From Taudactylus pleione (taxonomy: Eukaryota; Chordata; Amphibia; Anura; Myobatrachidae): 64,000 bases of DNA. Of this stretch, positions 35,901 to 46,063 are shown in pieces (positions within the stretch are counted from its first letter, which is position 1; each line of letters starts with the position of its first letter). The translations under genes and the position numbers were made by a program. Where the stretch lies: positions 7,677,501 through 7,741,500 of the forward strand of contig JAUIMM010000135.1 of NCBI GenBank assembly GCA_031769625.1, given 5' to 3'. The notes beneath the pieces are model-generated. The model searched no databases. It was given only the letters and a program-made list of their open reading frames with translations, and was not told the DNA's origin.

Positions 35901-36082
35901 AACTTTGCCATTTGGGATTGTATGTGCCCTCTACTATGACATTGGGCATCGGCCTTGGCAGACGACGTTGATGGCATGTTATCGTCTATGTCATGACTAG
36001 TGGCAGCAGCTTCAGCACTAGGAGGAAGTGGTTCTTGATCTTTCTCTATTTTATTTTTATCGGAGAAAGTTTGGTCCTCCAT
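32966..36082 (-). CDS. hAT-superfamily transposase with BED zinc finger, 1038 residues, intact
   Basis: A single uninterrupted frame. The N-terminus (1-230) is low-complexity, with basic stretches such as KKIKRVKLAKAQRR that could be nuclear signals. A BED zinc finger lies at about 251-300, with C270, C273, H294 and H299. An alanine/serine-rich linker follows (370-400). The RNase H-like core starts near 425: TTDMW gives the first catalytic Asp (D503), ISDNATN the second (D591), followed by the conserved CxxH of hAT enzymes (C610, H613) and TRWNST. The hATC dimerisation region is at about 918-975 (YLSCPPSSVYSERVFSAAGN). The C-terminus is very acidic. The protein would cut and join transposon ends in the nucleus. 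It could be active; no frameshift, stop or lost catalytic residue was seen, but the third acidic residue cannot be placed by eye. Confidence 0.93.
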   Translation of the reverse strand: MEDQTFSDKNKIEKDQEPLPPSAEAAATSHDIDDNMPSTSSAKADAQCHSRGHIQSQMAKFRKMTLKKTFKSAEEKRKLANMPFTTRSGKERLRSIPSMFMTSGSASHDDGSPPPTKKIKRVKLAKAQRRTVLSKKISQIPKESPSVVVVAMPDLPSTGREEVALSTICTPPASAERSTHSPLADMQIEDVTVEVQQDEDTGVAGAEEEVGEEDSDGDVVCLNQAPGETVVVRGMKKPITVMPGQKTKHSTSLVWQYFYPNPDNNCLAICTICKGEISRGRDVNHLGTSSLIRHLQRVHKKLLSSSETLAQTVSSPGTPKSRCPVVSKRLQTTPSTPSSSISSLVRIGSSPAGHITGMTDSPIRDSSGGSCIATPTAAAAAVAAAAGSRSSSQRGSRNTTTFTKQLTLQQSLARRMKYDSSHPEAKRITEALTAMLVLDVRPVSAISAVGFRQLMEVVCPRFQIPSRFHFTRQAIPRLYRNVRKSVLSVLKNAVVHNVHLTTDMWTSGTGQTKDYMTVTAHWVDVSPYAATAAASPVAASQKRQLVTRQATLCITGFSKRHTADNLLEKLREIIAQWLTPLRLSWGFVISDNATNIVRALHLGKFQHVPCFAHTINLVVQNFLKSDRGVQETLWVARKISGHFRHSATACRRLERQQTLLNLPRHHLKQEVVTRWNSTLYMLQRMEEQQKAIQAYTSTYDIGKGGGMHLTQAQWRMISVLCKVLQPFELATREVSSDTASLSQVIPLIRLLQKQLEKVKEELRRSDSARHVGLVDEALHSLCQDSRVVNLLKSDHYILATVLDPRFKAYVVSLFPADTSLQRCKDLLVNTLSAEAERDTSTAPSSFSPATGAARKKLRYPKQPAGGDAGQAGPSLDIWSGLKDLATISDMSTVTAYDTVTIDRMVEDYIGDSIQVGMSDSPYLYWQEKEAIWRPLYKLALFYLSCPPSSVYSERVFSAAGNLVSERRRRLLPQNVEKMMFIKMTYQLFQGDQPPEGTEGPVVVDSSGDELILCEDEDVHTEEGEESVDEEDEDDILPP

Positions 36083-36104
36083 TTATGTTATATCGATTTG
36101 ATAT

Positions 36105-38545
36105 ATACGTGCGGCTAAACACAGAAAATAAATTTTTTTTTGGTTCGGACTGGAGTGTACTTTGTGGGTTACAGCACCCTTTAACGGTCAAGCCAGCCGG
36201 CCCTTTACTTATGACACAGGCGCACTCTTGGCACTACTTTGTTGATGCACGTGCGGCTACTGCGCACACAATTCACAAACACAGAAAATAATTTTTTTTT
36301 GGTTTGGCTTTGGACTGGAGTGTACTTTCGGGGGTTACAGCACCCTTTAACGGTCAAGCCAGCCGGCCCTTTACTTATGACACAGGCGCACTCTTGGCAC
36401 TACTTTGTTGATGCACGTGCGGCTACTGCGCACACAATTCACAAACACAGAAAATAATTTTTTTTTAGGTTTGGACTGGAGTGTACTTTCGGGGGTTACA
36501 GCACCCTTAACGGTCAAGCCAGCCGGCCCTTTACTTATGACACAGGCGCACGCTTGGCACTACTTTGTTGATGCACGTGCGGCTACTGCGCACACAATTC
36601 ACAAACACAGAAAATAATTTTTTTTTGGTTTGGACTGGAGTGTACTTTCGGGGGTTACAGCACCCTTTAACGGTCAAGCCAGCCGGCCCTTTACTTATGA
36701 CACAGGCGCACGCTTGGCACTACTTTGTTGATGCACGTGCGGCTACTGCGCACACAATTCACAAACACAGAAAATAATTTTTTTTTAGGTTTGGACTGGA
36801 GTGTACTTTCGGGGGTTACAGCACCCTTAACGGTCAAGCCAGCCGGCCCTTTACTTATGACACAGGCGCACGCTTGGCACTACTTTGTTGATGCACGTGC
36901 GGCTACTGCGCACACAATTCACAAACACAGAAAATAATTTTTTTTTTGGTTTGGACTGGAGTGTACTTTCGGGGGTTACAGCACCCTTAACGGTCAAGCC
37001 AGCCGGCCCTTTACTTATGACACAGGCGCACGCTTGGCACTACTTTGTTGATGCACGTGCGGCTACTGCGCACACAATTCACAAACACAGAAAATAATTT
37101 TTTTTTGGTTTGGACTGGAGTGTACTTTCGGGGGTTACAGCACCCTTTAACGGTCAAGCCAGCCGGCCCTTTACTTATGACACAGGCGCACGCTTGGCAC
37201 TACTTTGTTGATGCACGTGCGGCTACTGCGCACACAATTCACAAACACAGAAAATAATTTTTTTTTTGGTTTGGACTGGAGTGTACTTTCGGGGGTTACA
37301 GCACCCTTAACGGTCAAGCCAGCCGGCCCTTTACTTATGACACAGGCGCACGCTTGGCACTACTTTGTTGATGCACGTGCGGCTACTGCGCACACAATTC
37401 ACAAACACAGAAAATAATTTTTTTTTTGGTTTGGACTGGAGTGTACTTTGGGGGTTACAGCACCCTTTAACGGTCAAGCCAGCCGGCCCTTTACTTATGA
37501 CACAGGCGCACGCTTGGCACTACTTTGTTGATGCACGTGCGACTACTGCGCACACAATTCACAAACACAGAAAATAATATTTTTTTTGGTTTGGACTGGA
37601 GTGTACTTTCGGGGGTTATAGCACCCTTAACGGTCAAGCCAGCCGGCCCTTTACTTATGACACAGGCGCACGCTTGGCACTACTTTGTTGATGCACGTGC
37701 GGCTACTGCGCACACAATTCACAAACACAGAAAATAATTTTTTTTTTGGTTTGGACTGGAGTGTACTTTCGGGGGTTACAGCACCCTTAACGGTCAAGCC
37801 AGCCGGCCCTTTACTTATGACACAGGCGCACGCTTGGCACTACTTTGTTGATGCACGTGCGGCTACTGCGCACACAATTCACAAACACAGAAAATAATTT
37901 TTTTTTTGGTTTGGACTGGAGTGTACTTTGGGGGTTACAGCACCCTTTAACGGTCAAGCCAGCCGGCCCTTTACTTATGACACAGGCGCACGCTTGGCAC
38001 TACTTTGTTGATGCACGTGCGACTACTGCGCACACAATTCACAAACACAGAAAATAATATTTTTTTTGGTTTGGACTGGAGTGTACTTTCGGGGGTTACA
38101 GCACCCTTAACGGTCAAGCCAGCCGGCCCTTTACTTATGACACAGGCGCACGCTTGGCACTACTTTGTTGATGCACGTGCGGCTACTGCGCACACAATTC
38201 ACAAACACAGAAAATAATTTTTTTTTTGGTTTGGACTGGAGTGTACTTTCGGGGGTTACAGCACCCTTAACGGTCAAGCCAGCCGGCCCTTTACTTATGA
38301 CACAGGCGCACGCTTGGCACTACTTTGTTGATGCACGTGCGGCTACTGCGCACACAATTCACAAACACAGAAAATAATTTTTTTTTGGTTTGGACTGGAG
38401 TGTACTTTCGGGGGTTACAGCACCCTTAACGGTCAAGCCAGCCGGCCCTTTACTTATGACACAGGCGCACGCTTGGCACTACTTTGTTGATGCACGTGCG
38501 GCTACTGCGCACACAATTCACAAACACAGAAAATATATTATTTTT
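36105..38545. repeat. subterminal tandem array, 160-bp unit, about 15 copies
   Basis: The unit runs from gttgatgcacgtgcggctac through acagaaaataattttttttt and gtgtactttcgggggttaca to acaggcgcacgcttggcact. Spacing is 166 bp for the first copy, then 160 bp. The identical 70-residue frames in each unit are repeat artefacts. The array separates the transposase ATG from the TATA-like box near the terminus. Variants repeat every 480 bp in the right half. Confidence 0.95.
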
Positions 38546-38881
38546 TTAGCACTTGGGGGGAGCACCCCTGATGGACAGAGCACCCCCTGGACAACACTAC
38601 AGCACTCCTTTAGGACTGGGACACTGCACAGGACTTTGGAGTGGACACAGCCCCTATGGAGAACTGACTGCACAACACAGTCCAGCCAGCCCCTATGGAC
38701 TTTGAAGTAGTGGACACAGCCCCTATTAACAACAGCAGCACAGCACAACACAGCCAGCCCCTATGGACTTTGAAGTAGTGGACAACAGCAGCACTACACT
38801 ACACTACACTACACAGCCCTAACTCCCACCCTCCCTCTTCACTGTCCACAGCCGAGTGAGAAAATGGCGCCGACGTGTGTA

Positions 38882-38891
38882 CCTTATATAG
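38882..38891 (-). promoter_or_regulatory. candidate TATA box of the hAT transposase gene
   Basis: On the - strand the sequence is ctatataagg, about 160 bp inside the right terminus. It is preserved in the second copy at 51935-51944 in the same relation to the terminus, followed in both by gccattttctcactcggctg, a plausible start region. If used, the 160-bp array would lie in a 2.8-kb leader or intron. Confidence 0.5.
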
Positions 38892-39177
38892 GATCCAAAA
38901 CCCGCGAGACTCGGAAGGCGGGAAGATGACGTTTTGCCTCGATTTCAGATCCGAGTCAGGCGGGAAAAGTCGAGCCTGACTCGGATCGGACTCGGATCGG
39001 GGGGGCTCGGGGGGGTTCGGATTTCAGAAATCCGAACCCGCTCACCCCTAATATAATATTACATAAAATTTGACAGGCACCAGTACAGTGGAACGGGCAA
39101 GATAGGAAAGCCCACGTGTGTGCATGCTTCTGAGAGAGCTGGCGTGCTGCATTACCATAGGCTCCTATATGGATACT

Positions 39178-39480
39178 AGGTGCTGTTGCGATTCAGACAC
39201 AAGGTATCAGAAATGTCTTGGAAAAGTACTGGGCATCCCAGGGCAGTACCTGGGAGGTGGCTAAACAGACACATGGAGATGGTCCATATTATGGGGGCAT
39301 TATGGGAGTGCCAGGGGCATGTCACTGAAGTGATTGCATACTCAGATGCTCAATCAGTCAGCGTGAAGGCCATACTCGGACGATAAATCTATACCTGCCA
39401 TAGGGCTGTTGCAAGTTTCGATGGTGCAACCGATGATGGCATCTTAAGATGCACAAGGTGTTATTACAGTATGTACGGAT
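39178..39480. repeat. dispersed repeat, family shared with 61286-61580
   Basis: tgctgttgcgattcagacac, gctgggaggtggctaaacag-like sequence, gggagtgccaggggcatgtc and cgatggtgcaaccgatg recur in the same order near 61286. No termini or TSD resolved. Confidence 0.5.
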
Positions 39481-39865
39481 GCTGACAATGGTCACCTCAG
39501 TCCTTGCACATTCATAAACAGAGTGGTACACCGGGGAAGAACGTTGTACTGTAGTGGCTGTTGCATAAAGCCGCAGACAGGCAACCAACCAAATATGCTG
39601 TCATGTCCTTGTGTGCATCCACCTCTTAATAATGTGCAGAGGTAGAATAAAAGGCTACTCTCTCACCTTGTGCAAGTGAGCGTGAGGCTGCGATAGTACT
39701 CGATTGTGCTGATGGTTTCGCTATTCTGCTCAGCATTACGGATGTGTGTAAGTTAAAGTGGGCAGGGATAATACTTCAATTCTTATTGCTGTGGCAAGCG
39801 GTGATAAGTAATTATAATGATCAGTACCAAGATCCGATAACTAATATTAATATGCCACTAACTGA

Positions 39866-40306
39866 GGGCCTGATTCAGAGATGAATGGAATTACAGAATT
39901 ATAGAGCCAGACACAAGCGGCTGTTCAATTCCATCCATCTCAAATGCAAATGGAGCCGGAGGTGTCTTTAGGATACAGACACCTCCTCGCTGCATCTGCA
40001 GCCTGAGATCACCACCGGAACAATCGCGACCATCAGTCGCGATTGTTGACACTTTGGCCAGGCTACGGTAGCTGACCGGGTACTGGCGGCTTGCGAGGTC
40101 AGGAAGTCTGCATCCATGGACGCAGAACCTGCCTTCAGCACTCTCAGAAAATGAATGTCAATCAGGCAGAAGCTTGAGGGAACTCCATGTGGTATCGCAG
40201 GACCCTTTCTGCACATGTGCAGAACGGGTCCTGCGCTCGCGCAGAGTAGGAAACATCGGAGATGTGCGCTACCCATCGGGATAGCGTACATCTCTGAATC
40301 AGGTCC
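39866..40306. mobile_element. PIF/Harbinger-type MITE with TGA duplication
   Basis: Termini gggcctgattcagagatg and atctctgaatcaggtcc, flanked by TGA (39863-39865 and 40307-40309). The interior has gaggtgtctttaggatacag and gaacaatcgcgaccatcagt. 441 bp, no coding capacity. Confidence 0.75.
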
Positions 40307-40879
40307 TGAGCCCCAATGAGTATAGTAAGTATCTCTTTCTTGAGGAACTTGCAAAACCATGGTTGAATTGTATGTCTCACTGTGATTATGGATCCTATTC
40401 ATCATTACTAAAAATTCTATGGAGGTAATTAGGTTTAGAACTTGCATGGAGTTCTACCTAATTACCGGAGGAATTCATCATTCCTCCGCTCCATAACTAT
40501 CTATTCCGAAAAGCTGTCATTTTTGCGATGACAACTTTTAGGAAAATAGATACTTCTCCCTACCTGCTCCTACAGTATCTTACCGCAGCTGGAATCATTG
40601 CTGTGCATGCATCTCTTCTACTGTATATGGAGAAGCAGCGCATGCACAGAACTAATTACAGCTGCACTACTTAAATATACATATTTAAATAAAAATAATT
40701 CACAATACTAATCTATCTTCTGCCCGCCGCTGCTGACGGGAGGTGTCTACCCTCTGTTCTGTGGTGGCACTTATAATAAGAGCTTCTTCAATTGTTAAGC
40801 TTATAAGTAATTTATAAGTAATAAATGCCACCGGGGAAGAGAGGGGAGATGCTTCCCGTCAGAAGTAATATGCACTGGC

Positions 40880-41090
40880 AGAGAGATAACACAAGGAGAA
40901 CGCAGCCGGAGGACAGAGCCAGGGGGGAGACCCAGGTAAACACAACCGGGGGACGGAGCTGGTGGGGAGACCCGGAGGATGCAGCCGGAGGACGGAACCA
41001 GAGGGGAGACCCAGAGGAAGCAGCCGGATGGGAGACCGGAGGACGGAGTCGGTGGGGAGACCCGGAGGATGGAGCAATGGAGAAGGACCT
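40880..41090. repeat. purine-rich minisatellite
   Basis: Imperfect repeats of ggggagacccggaggatg and gcagccggaggacgga, unit about 40 bp, five or so copies. Strongly purine-biased on the + strand. Confidence 0.7.
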
Positions 41091-41170
41091 GCTCATGCTG
41101 AAAGCAGGTAAGTATTCTCCCTTTCCTATACAAGCTGCGGTGTAGACGGCAGCTTGTGTACACTATCGAG

Positions 41171-41572
41171 CAGGGGCGTCTTAAGAGAGGAGGGGGCCTG
41201 TGTGCACTCCTTGTGCGGGGCCCCCTCCTCTCTCCCCGATGGCCGGCAGCCGACTGACGCGGCTAGCCAGCCACCGGAGCCTTAGTAGACTCCGCGCACT
41301 AGAGTGTAAATGGCCATGGTGGCCATTTTTCCGGCGTTCTGTGCATGCGCAGTAGAGTCTGGCCACACTCTAGTGCCTGGAGTCTACTGCGCATGCGCAG
41401 AACACCGCGGTGGCCATTTTCCGGTGTTCTGAGCAGCGCAGACACCCGACGTGGGACCACGGACAGGTGAGTCTAAAATAATATGGGTGCAGTGTGTGCA
41501 GAAGGGGGCCCACTGGACCTGGGGGGGGCCGTGTGCCCCGCACACACTGCACCCGTTATAGATACGCCACTG
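41171..41572. mobile_element. hAT-type MITE with perfect 8-bp TSD
   Basis: Termini caggggcgtcttaag and agatacgccactg, flanked by ctatcgag on both sides (41163-41170 and 41573-41580), a perfect 8-bp duplication. The interior is palindromic (gcgcatgcgcagaac and gttctgtgcatgcgcag). 402 bp. Confidence 0.88.
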
Positions 41573-42407
41573 CTATCGAGTGCTGTACGTTATCTGAGTT
41601 TGGCGTACGGTAACATCAAATTCCGAAAAATACATAATTTTCGGAATTTGATGAACAGATTAATTTCTACATCCCCATACTAACGTAACAGAAGGACTTA
41701 ACCAGGAGATATCAGTGATATCTCCTGCATTAAGGCCCTCATTCAGACCCACTCGCAAGTGGGCGTACGCACGTTCGCCGTACGTAAAAAAATATTTAAA
41801 TTCAAGCACTCGCTCGTTTTTTCCTACGCAGCTAAAAATCCGCTCCAAACTCAGGTGGCCCCTCCTCTGACTAACGAGCGTGCCAAATAGCGAGCGTACA
41901 TCCCCGAAATGGCTTGAAGGGAACGCACGCACAAGTACAAACCGGAAGTGGGACTGTCAGATTCCGATTACCTGCTCGTTTTTTCGCCCTACCACCCTCA
42001 ATCGTATCATGCCAATCAATGTATCAATTAGCTTAATTGTTTTTTTTTTTTCAACACAATGCAATAAACTTTAATCTTGTCCGTGTTTGTATTTGCTCGC
42101 AGAATACGTACGGCTGAAACCTTCGCTTTTATTGTTCCAAAGACATGTTAGCCCCAATTAAACAATTGTTCTATTTGTTTGTCTCCCCACAATTTTTCTG
42201 TGGTTCATTTCTTTATTTAAATTTGCTTACGCATGTCACTGCATCAAGCCTATCATAACTCTCAAGAGATTTCTGGCCCTGTCGAACACATGACTCATAC
42301 ACTAACCAATAGAATTTGTCCTGCTAATTTCCCAAATACATTAGCCAATCAAATTTTTTTGTGGTGCTTTATTAAAAATATTTTGTCAAAAAAACACCAT
42401 TGCCATC

Positions 42408-43773
42408 ATGAGATCCGCCGCATTCACCAGGCGCGAACTGCTGGTGCTGACTGAGGTGATGGACATGAGGATCACCAGTCAGCCTCCACCCATCTCCAAT
42501 AGGCGCAAGCGTTCCGCATATGCGGAGGTACGTCGACGCCTGCGCTCCTTCGGCTCACGCCGACATATTGGCCAGCTGGAGCGCAGGTGGTCGGACCTGC
42601 ACCGGCGGACGCCCCGCTTGCTGGCATGCTTTCGCATGCAGATTGCGGAAAGTAAGTGTTCTGGACTGTAGTTTTCAAGTTTATCTTGTGGGCCCTAACT
42701 GCGTGTGCATGTTTTCATGTCTGTCCTATTGAGTCATTGTAGTCATATCTGCATGTGCATGTTTTCATGTCTGTCCTATTGAGTCATTGTAGTCATATCT
42801 GCATGTGCATGTTTTCATGTCTGTCCTTTTGAGTCATTGTAGTCATATCTGCATGTGCATGTTTTCATGTCTGTCCTATTGAGTCATTGTAGTCATATCT
42901 GCATGTGCATGTTTTCATGTCTGTCCTATTGAGTCATTGTAGTCATATCTGCATGTGCATGTTTTCATGTCTGTCCTATTGTGTTTTTTTTTTAATTTTT
43001 TTATTTATTTTTTTTGTTTCCTGTTGAAACTAACAACAATTTTTTGGTCATTTTTTAGGGGCACAGCAAACACTACGGCGGCATCGCCACACAAGACGCC
43101 GGTCCCGGCCCCTCTCGCCAACCCCCAATTCCTCTATTCCCCCCTCCTCCCCAGACCCTGTGGCCGAAATTTCTGGCCTACATCCCCTCCAGCCCAATTC
43201 CCCCTCTCCTCCATCCGTCCCTCCTCCAAATACCCCCTCCCAGGATGGCGAAAACACCTTGCCCCTCGGGTTGGGGAATGTAGCCACCTCCGAGGAGGTC
43301 TAGGGAGTGGCTTCTGGCTCTCTCGTTTTGGAGAATGGTATGTTTTTAAAGTTTATTTTGGACACCACAAACTGTATGTAATCATGTGTCGTCCCCATTT
43401 TTTTTGTCCTTTTTTCGCCTTAGGGTATTTTTGGGGGTTGTCTTTACCTGTTCCTGCTGATGTCACCATACACATATCACACCTGTGTGCCTTTTTTTAG
43501 GGCCCTTGTATTTTTGGCATACGACATTTTGGGGTTCTGGGTTTTATCCGTGTCATTTATTTTTGGCCCACAAGCTTGTAAGTTTGTGTTTGCTTGTTTT
43601 TTGTTTTTTTACAATGTTGCTTCATTATCGATTTATTAATCCCCAAACTTTTGTCACCCACAGAGGAACAGAGGCGTCGGGAACAGATTGTGAATTGTGT
43701 GGGCCGTATGCGGGAGCAGGTCACCGGGCTAATGCAGGGCCTTGACCATCTGTTGGTCCTCCTTAGGAATTAG
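42408..43773 (+). pseudogene. Myb/SANT-like protein gene (Harbinger gene A), three exons, one nonsense codon
   Basis: Exons 42408-42651, 43059-43337 and 43664-43773 join in frame with GT-AG boundaries (GGAAA|gtaagtg, ttttttag, AATG|gtatgt, cccacag) to give about 210 residues. Exon 1 is a Myb/SANT-like DNA-binding domain (FTRRELLVLTEVMD, then LERRWSDLHRRTP). Exon 2 is a Pro/Ser-rich linker. Exon 3 is a short coiled coil (EEQRRREQIVNCVGRMREQ) ending in TAG. The only break is an in-frame TAG at 43301-43303 in exon 2. AATAAA follows at 43804. A 50-bp minisatellite fills intron 1. Its role is probably DNA binding or transposase recruitment, by analogy with other Harbinger Myb proteins. Confidence 0.75.
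42703..42981. repeat. 50-bp minisatellite in the intron of Harbinger gene A
   Basis: About 5.5 near-identical copies of a 50-bp unit containing gcatgtgcatgttttcatgt and gagtcattgtagtcatatct. It begins about 50 bp after the exon 1 donor. Confidence 0.9.
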
Positions 43774-43803
43774 TTTTTTTTTTTTTTTGTCAAATTGTTT
43801 CTC

Positions 43804-43809
43804 AATAAA
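43804..43809 (+). terminator. polyadenylation signal of Harbinger gene A
   Basis: AATAAA about 30 bp after the TAG of exon 3, followed by T/G-rich sequence. Confidence 0.6.
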
Positions 43810-44243
43810 TCTGTTTAAAATCAAGCTCTGTCTCATGCGTTTGGAGTAAATCCAAGATTTTTTACACTGACATAAGTAGACTCTTCAAGCAAGGTTTGCC
43901 CCAGAAACTCACTACAGATTGTGTGTTGTATTTTGAATGCAAACAGGCACAAGAAACACCTGCCAGTACCAATGTCATTTTCCTTTTTTGTGGTGGTCAA
44001 CATGATAGTTTACACCATTTTTCAGGTTCCTATTTGGTGGCCAAACTGCTTAGGACAATCTTACGAAGGCAACTGATTGTACACGATTCCTTGTTGTATT
44101 GGTTAGTACCCCGAAAACATATTACATTTTAGCTCCACTTGCTTCATTACTGGGTTACCCCTTAGGTAAAATTAACGTTTGGGATTTTGTTTACACTTGC
44201 TTCTAACGTGCCCAAAAAGGAATCAAATTACACTCTCCAAATA

Positions 44244-44249
44244 TTTATT
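44244..44249 (-). terminator. candidate polyadenylation signal of the Harbinger transposase
   Basis: TTTATT on the + strand (AATAAA on the -), about 350 bp downstream of the transposase stop. No closer canonical hexamer was noticed. Confidence 0.4.
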
Positions 44250-44598
44250 CACAACAGAAATCAAAATACAAAGTGGTCACTCACAAACAAAACACACAGT
44301 GATAATCAGAAAAACTCCACATACCAAAAACACTAAACAAACACATAACAAATCAAGAACTGGTTGACGAAGGTCCATGCCCAAATGATTTCACAAATAT
44401 GGCGTTGCAATATTGGTGTCAGAATATATTCCCGAAGTTTCCACAGAAAGGTTTTTGAAGGGTAGCAGGAAGTAGTCATCGTGGGAGTGCCAAAGATTAT
44501 GCAAACAAACAGAAGATGGTGCAAGAATTAATATAAAAAAAGATGAACGTTAAAAAACCGTAACACATTGGGTAGACACACTGTTGTTTGATCAATAA

Positions 44599-45843
44599 TT
44601 ACCTAAAATATCGGGCCACCACATCATCGCGTATGGCCCCCCCACATACTGACCTCCGACCAACCTCGGGGGGGCCATCCTCAGGTAAGGCATCCTCTGG
44701 CTGCATTGGAACACCACTCCTTATGGCGATGTTGTGAAAGATCCCACACAGGACCACAATTTTCGAAACCATATCCGGCAAATACATGAGCTCACCACCA
44801 GAGCGGTGGAGGCATCCGAATCTGCCTTTTAAAAGGCCGATACAGCGCTCCACCACTTGCCTGGTGGCTGTAAGTGTGGTATTAAACTCACTTTGTGGAC
44901 CTGGTGTGGGAGCCAAGTAAGGAGTGAGCAGCCAGGGCATGCAAGGGTATCCACTGTCTCCTGTGAAAAAGAATAGACAACATCAGGATCACTGTGTATC
45001 AAGCTTAACATTGTTATGTACTAAAGGTCTACACTTACCCAGAAGCCACGCATCAGGAGCTTGTAGGTTGTTTAATTTGTGCCATATCCCTGATTGCCGG
45101 ATGACGAAGGAGTCATGTGCACTTCCTGGTAATTTTGCATTCAGGGACAGGATCTGGAGGGAGGCATCACATACCACCATTACATTCAGGGAGTGATAGT
45201 GTTTCCTGTTTCGAAATATGGCCTCCAGCAGTGCTGGAGGCAGAAGTGGTATGTGAGTACCATCCACAACCCCTATGATGTGTGGGAAGCCAGCTATTTG
45301 GTAAAAATTGGCCTTGGCCACACTAAGGGCACCCATATCCAAAGGCATTTGAATAAAATGATGGAGGTGCTTGAAAAGTGCCTCCATCACTGCCCTCAGG
45401 ATCCGGGAAAAGGAGGATTGTGAGATGCCTGCCACTATTCCCATCCTGAGGCACAGAAATGTAACACCGCCATAAATTGCGTAAGTGGTGATATTGCTGT
45501 AGGACTGTCAATTTGCCGCTCAAGATCACTCTCTATTAATGAGAGAGTGTCTATGATGATTTTGGGAGGAAGACGGTAACGTCTTAAAACCTCATCATCG
45601 GGCATTCCAAAAAGGGTGACACGTGTTCGAAATATCTGGGGCCTTGCACGCCTACGATGCCTACGCCTGGGACGAGATTGAGGTTGGTCGGCTTCCGGGA
45701 GCATGGCCAGAACAATCCGCCCTAGATCAACCTGAAATGGCAAGATTGTAATGTAAGGCTTTGGACCCACCCCAAAAGAAAATTCAAAACAACTTAGCTT
45801 GATGATACCATCCATTGCTGCTTACATGCCGAGGTATTGTCAT
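44599..45843 (-). pseudogene. HARBI1-like PIF/Harbinger transposase, three exons, one frameshift
   Basis: Exons 45843-45826 (MTIPRH), 45731-45039 and 44960-44599, with canonical boundaries (gccatttcag before VDLGRIVL; CTGG|gtaagtgt; ctttttcacag before GAC-AGT). Total about 355 residues, close to HARBI1 (349). The DDE_Tnp_4 core is visible: GVVDGTHI (first Asp), GSAHDSFV (second Asp) and VVERCIGLLKGRF (the Glu). A basic stretch (SRPRRRHRRRARP) is a likely nuclear signal. A frameshift near 45435-45444, between FCASG and MGIVAGIS, breaks exon 2; a small deletion there would explain it. The enzyme would cut the element at its 3-bp target sites together with the Myb partner. Confidence 0.85.
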
Positions 45844-46063
45844 GATACGTCCAAACTGAAATTAATCACAAAAATTATTTGAAAAATTTCACTCTGTGCA
45901 TTTTTGTTTCTAAATTTTGTGCTAGACCAAACTTAAAATATGCGAAACACACATTTGGCAAAAGAGCAAAACGACATTGCACACAGTACATCAAAATGGG
46001 TTGAAATGTTTGCCCAAAAAGCGAAAGGGCAAACTCAAAAAAATTAAAATGATAAATAAGCAT

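Larger units (their letters stand above)
32332..39050 (-). mobile_element. complete hAT transposon with perfect 8-bp TSD
   Basis: 6719 bp. Left terminus taggggtgtgcaccgg, right terminus gaacccgctcaccccta, sharing the TAGGGGTG/CACCCCTA inverted ends. The flanking octamer atataata occurs at 32324-32331 and 39051-39058 without mismatch, the hallmark of hAT insertion. It encodes one long transposase on the - strand and carries a 2.4-kb tandem array between the transposase start and the right end. The intact frame and perfect TSD suggest recent movement. A second, rearranged copy is at 51776-56931. Confidence 0.95.
40388..41660. repeat. palindromic element with nested insertions
   Basis: Outer segments with paired blocks such as attcatcattactaaaaatt, tctacctaattaccggagg, and at the right cggaatttgatgaacagatt. 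It contains a G-rich tandem region (40880-41090) and a hAT MITE (41171-41572). Limits are approximate. Confidence 0.4.

Noticed and set aside
36239..38710. A row of near-identical 70-residue open frames (MLMHVRLLRTQFTNTENN...)
   Set aside because: They are the same 160-bp tandem unit read repeatedly in one frame. There is no independent start context, domain or splice signal, and the true gene lies on the other strand outside the array.
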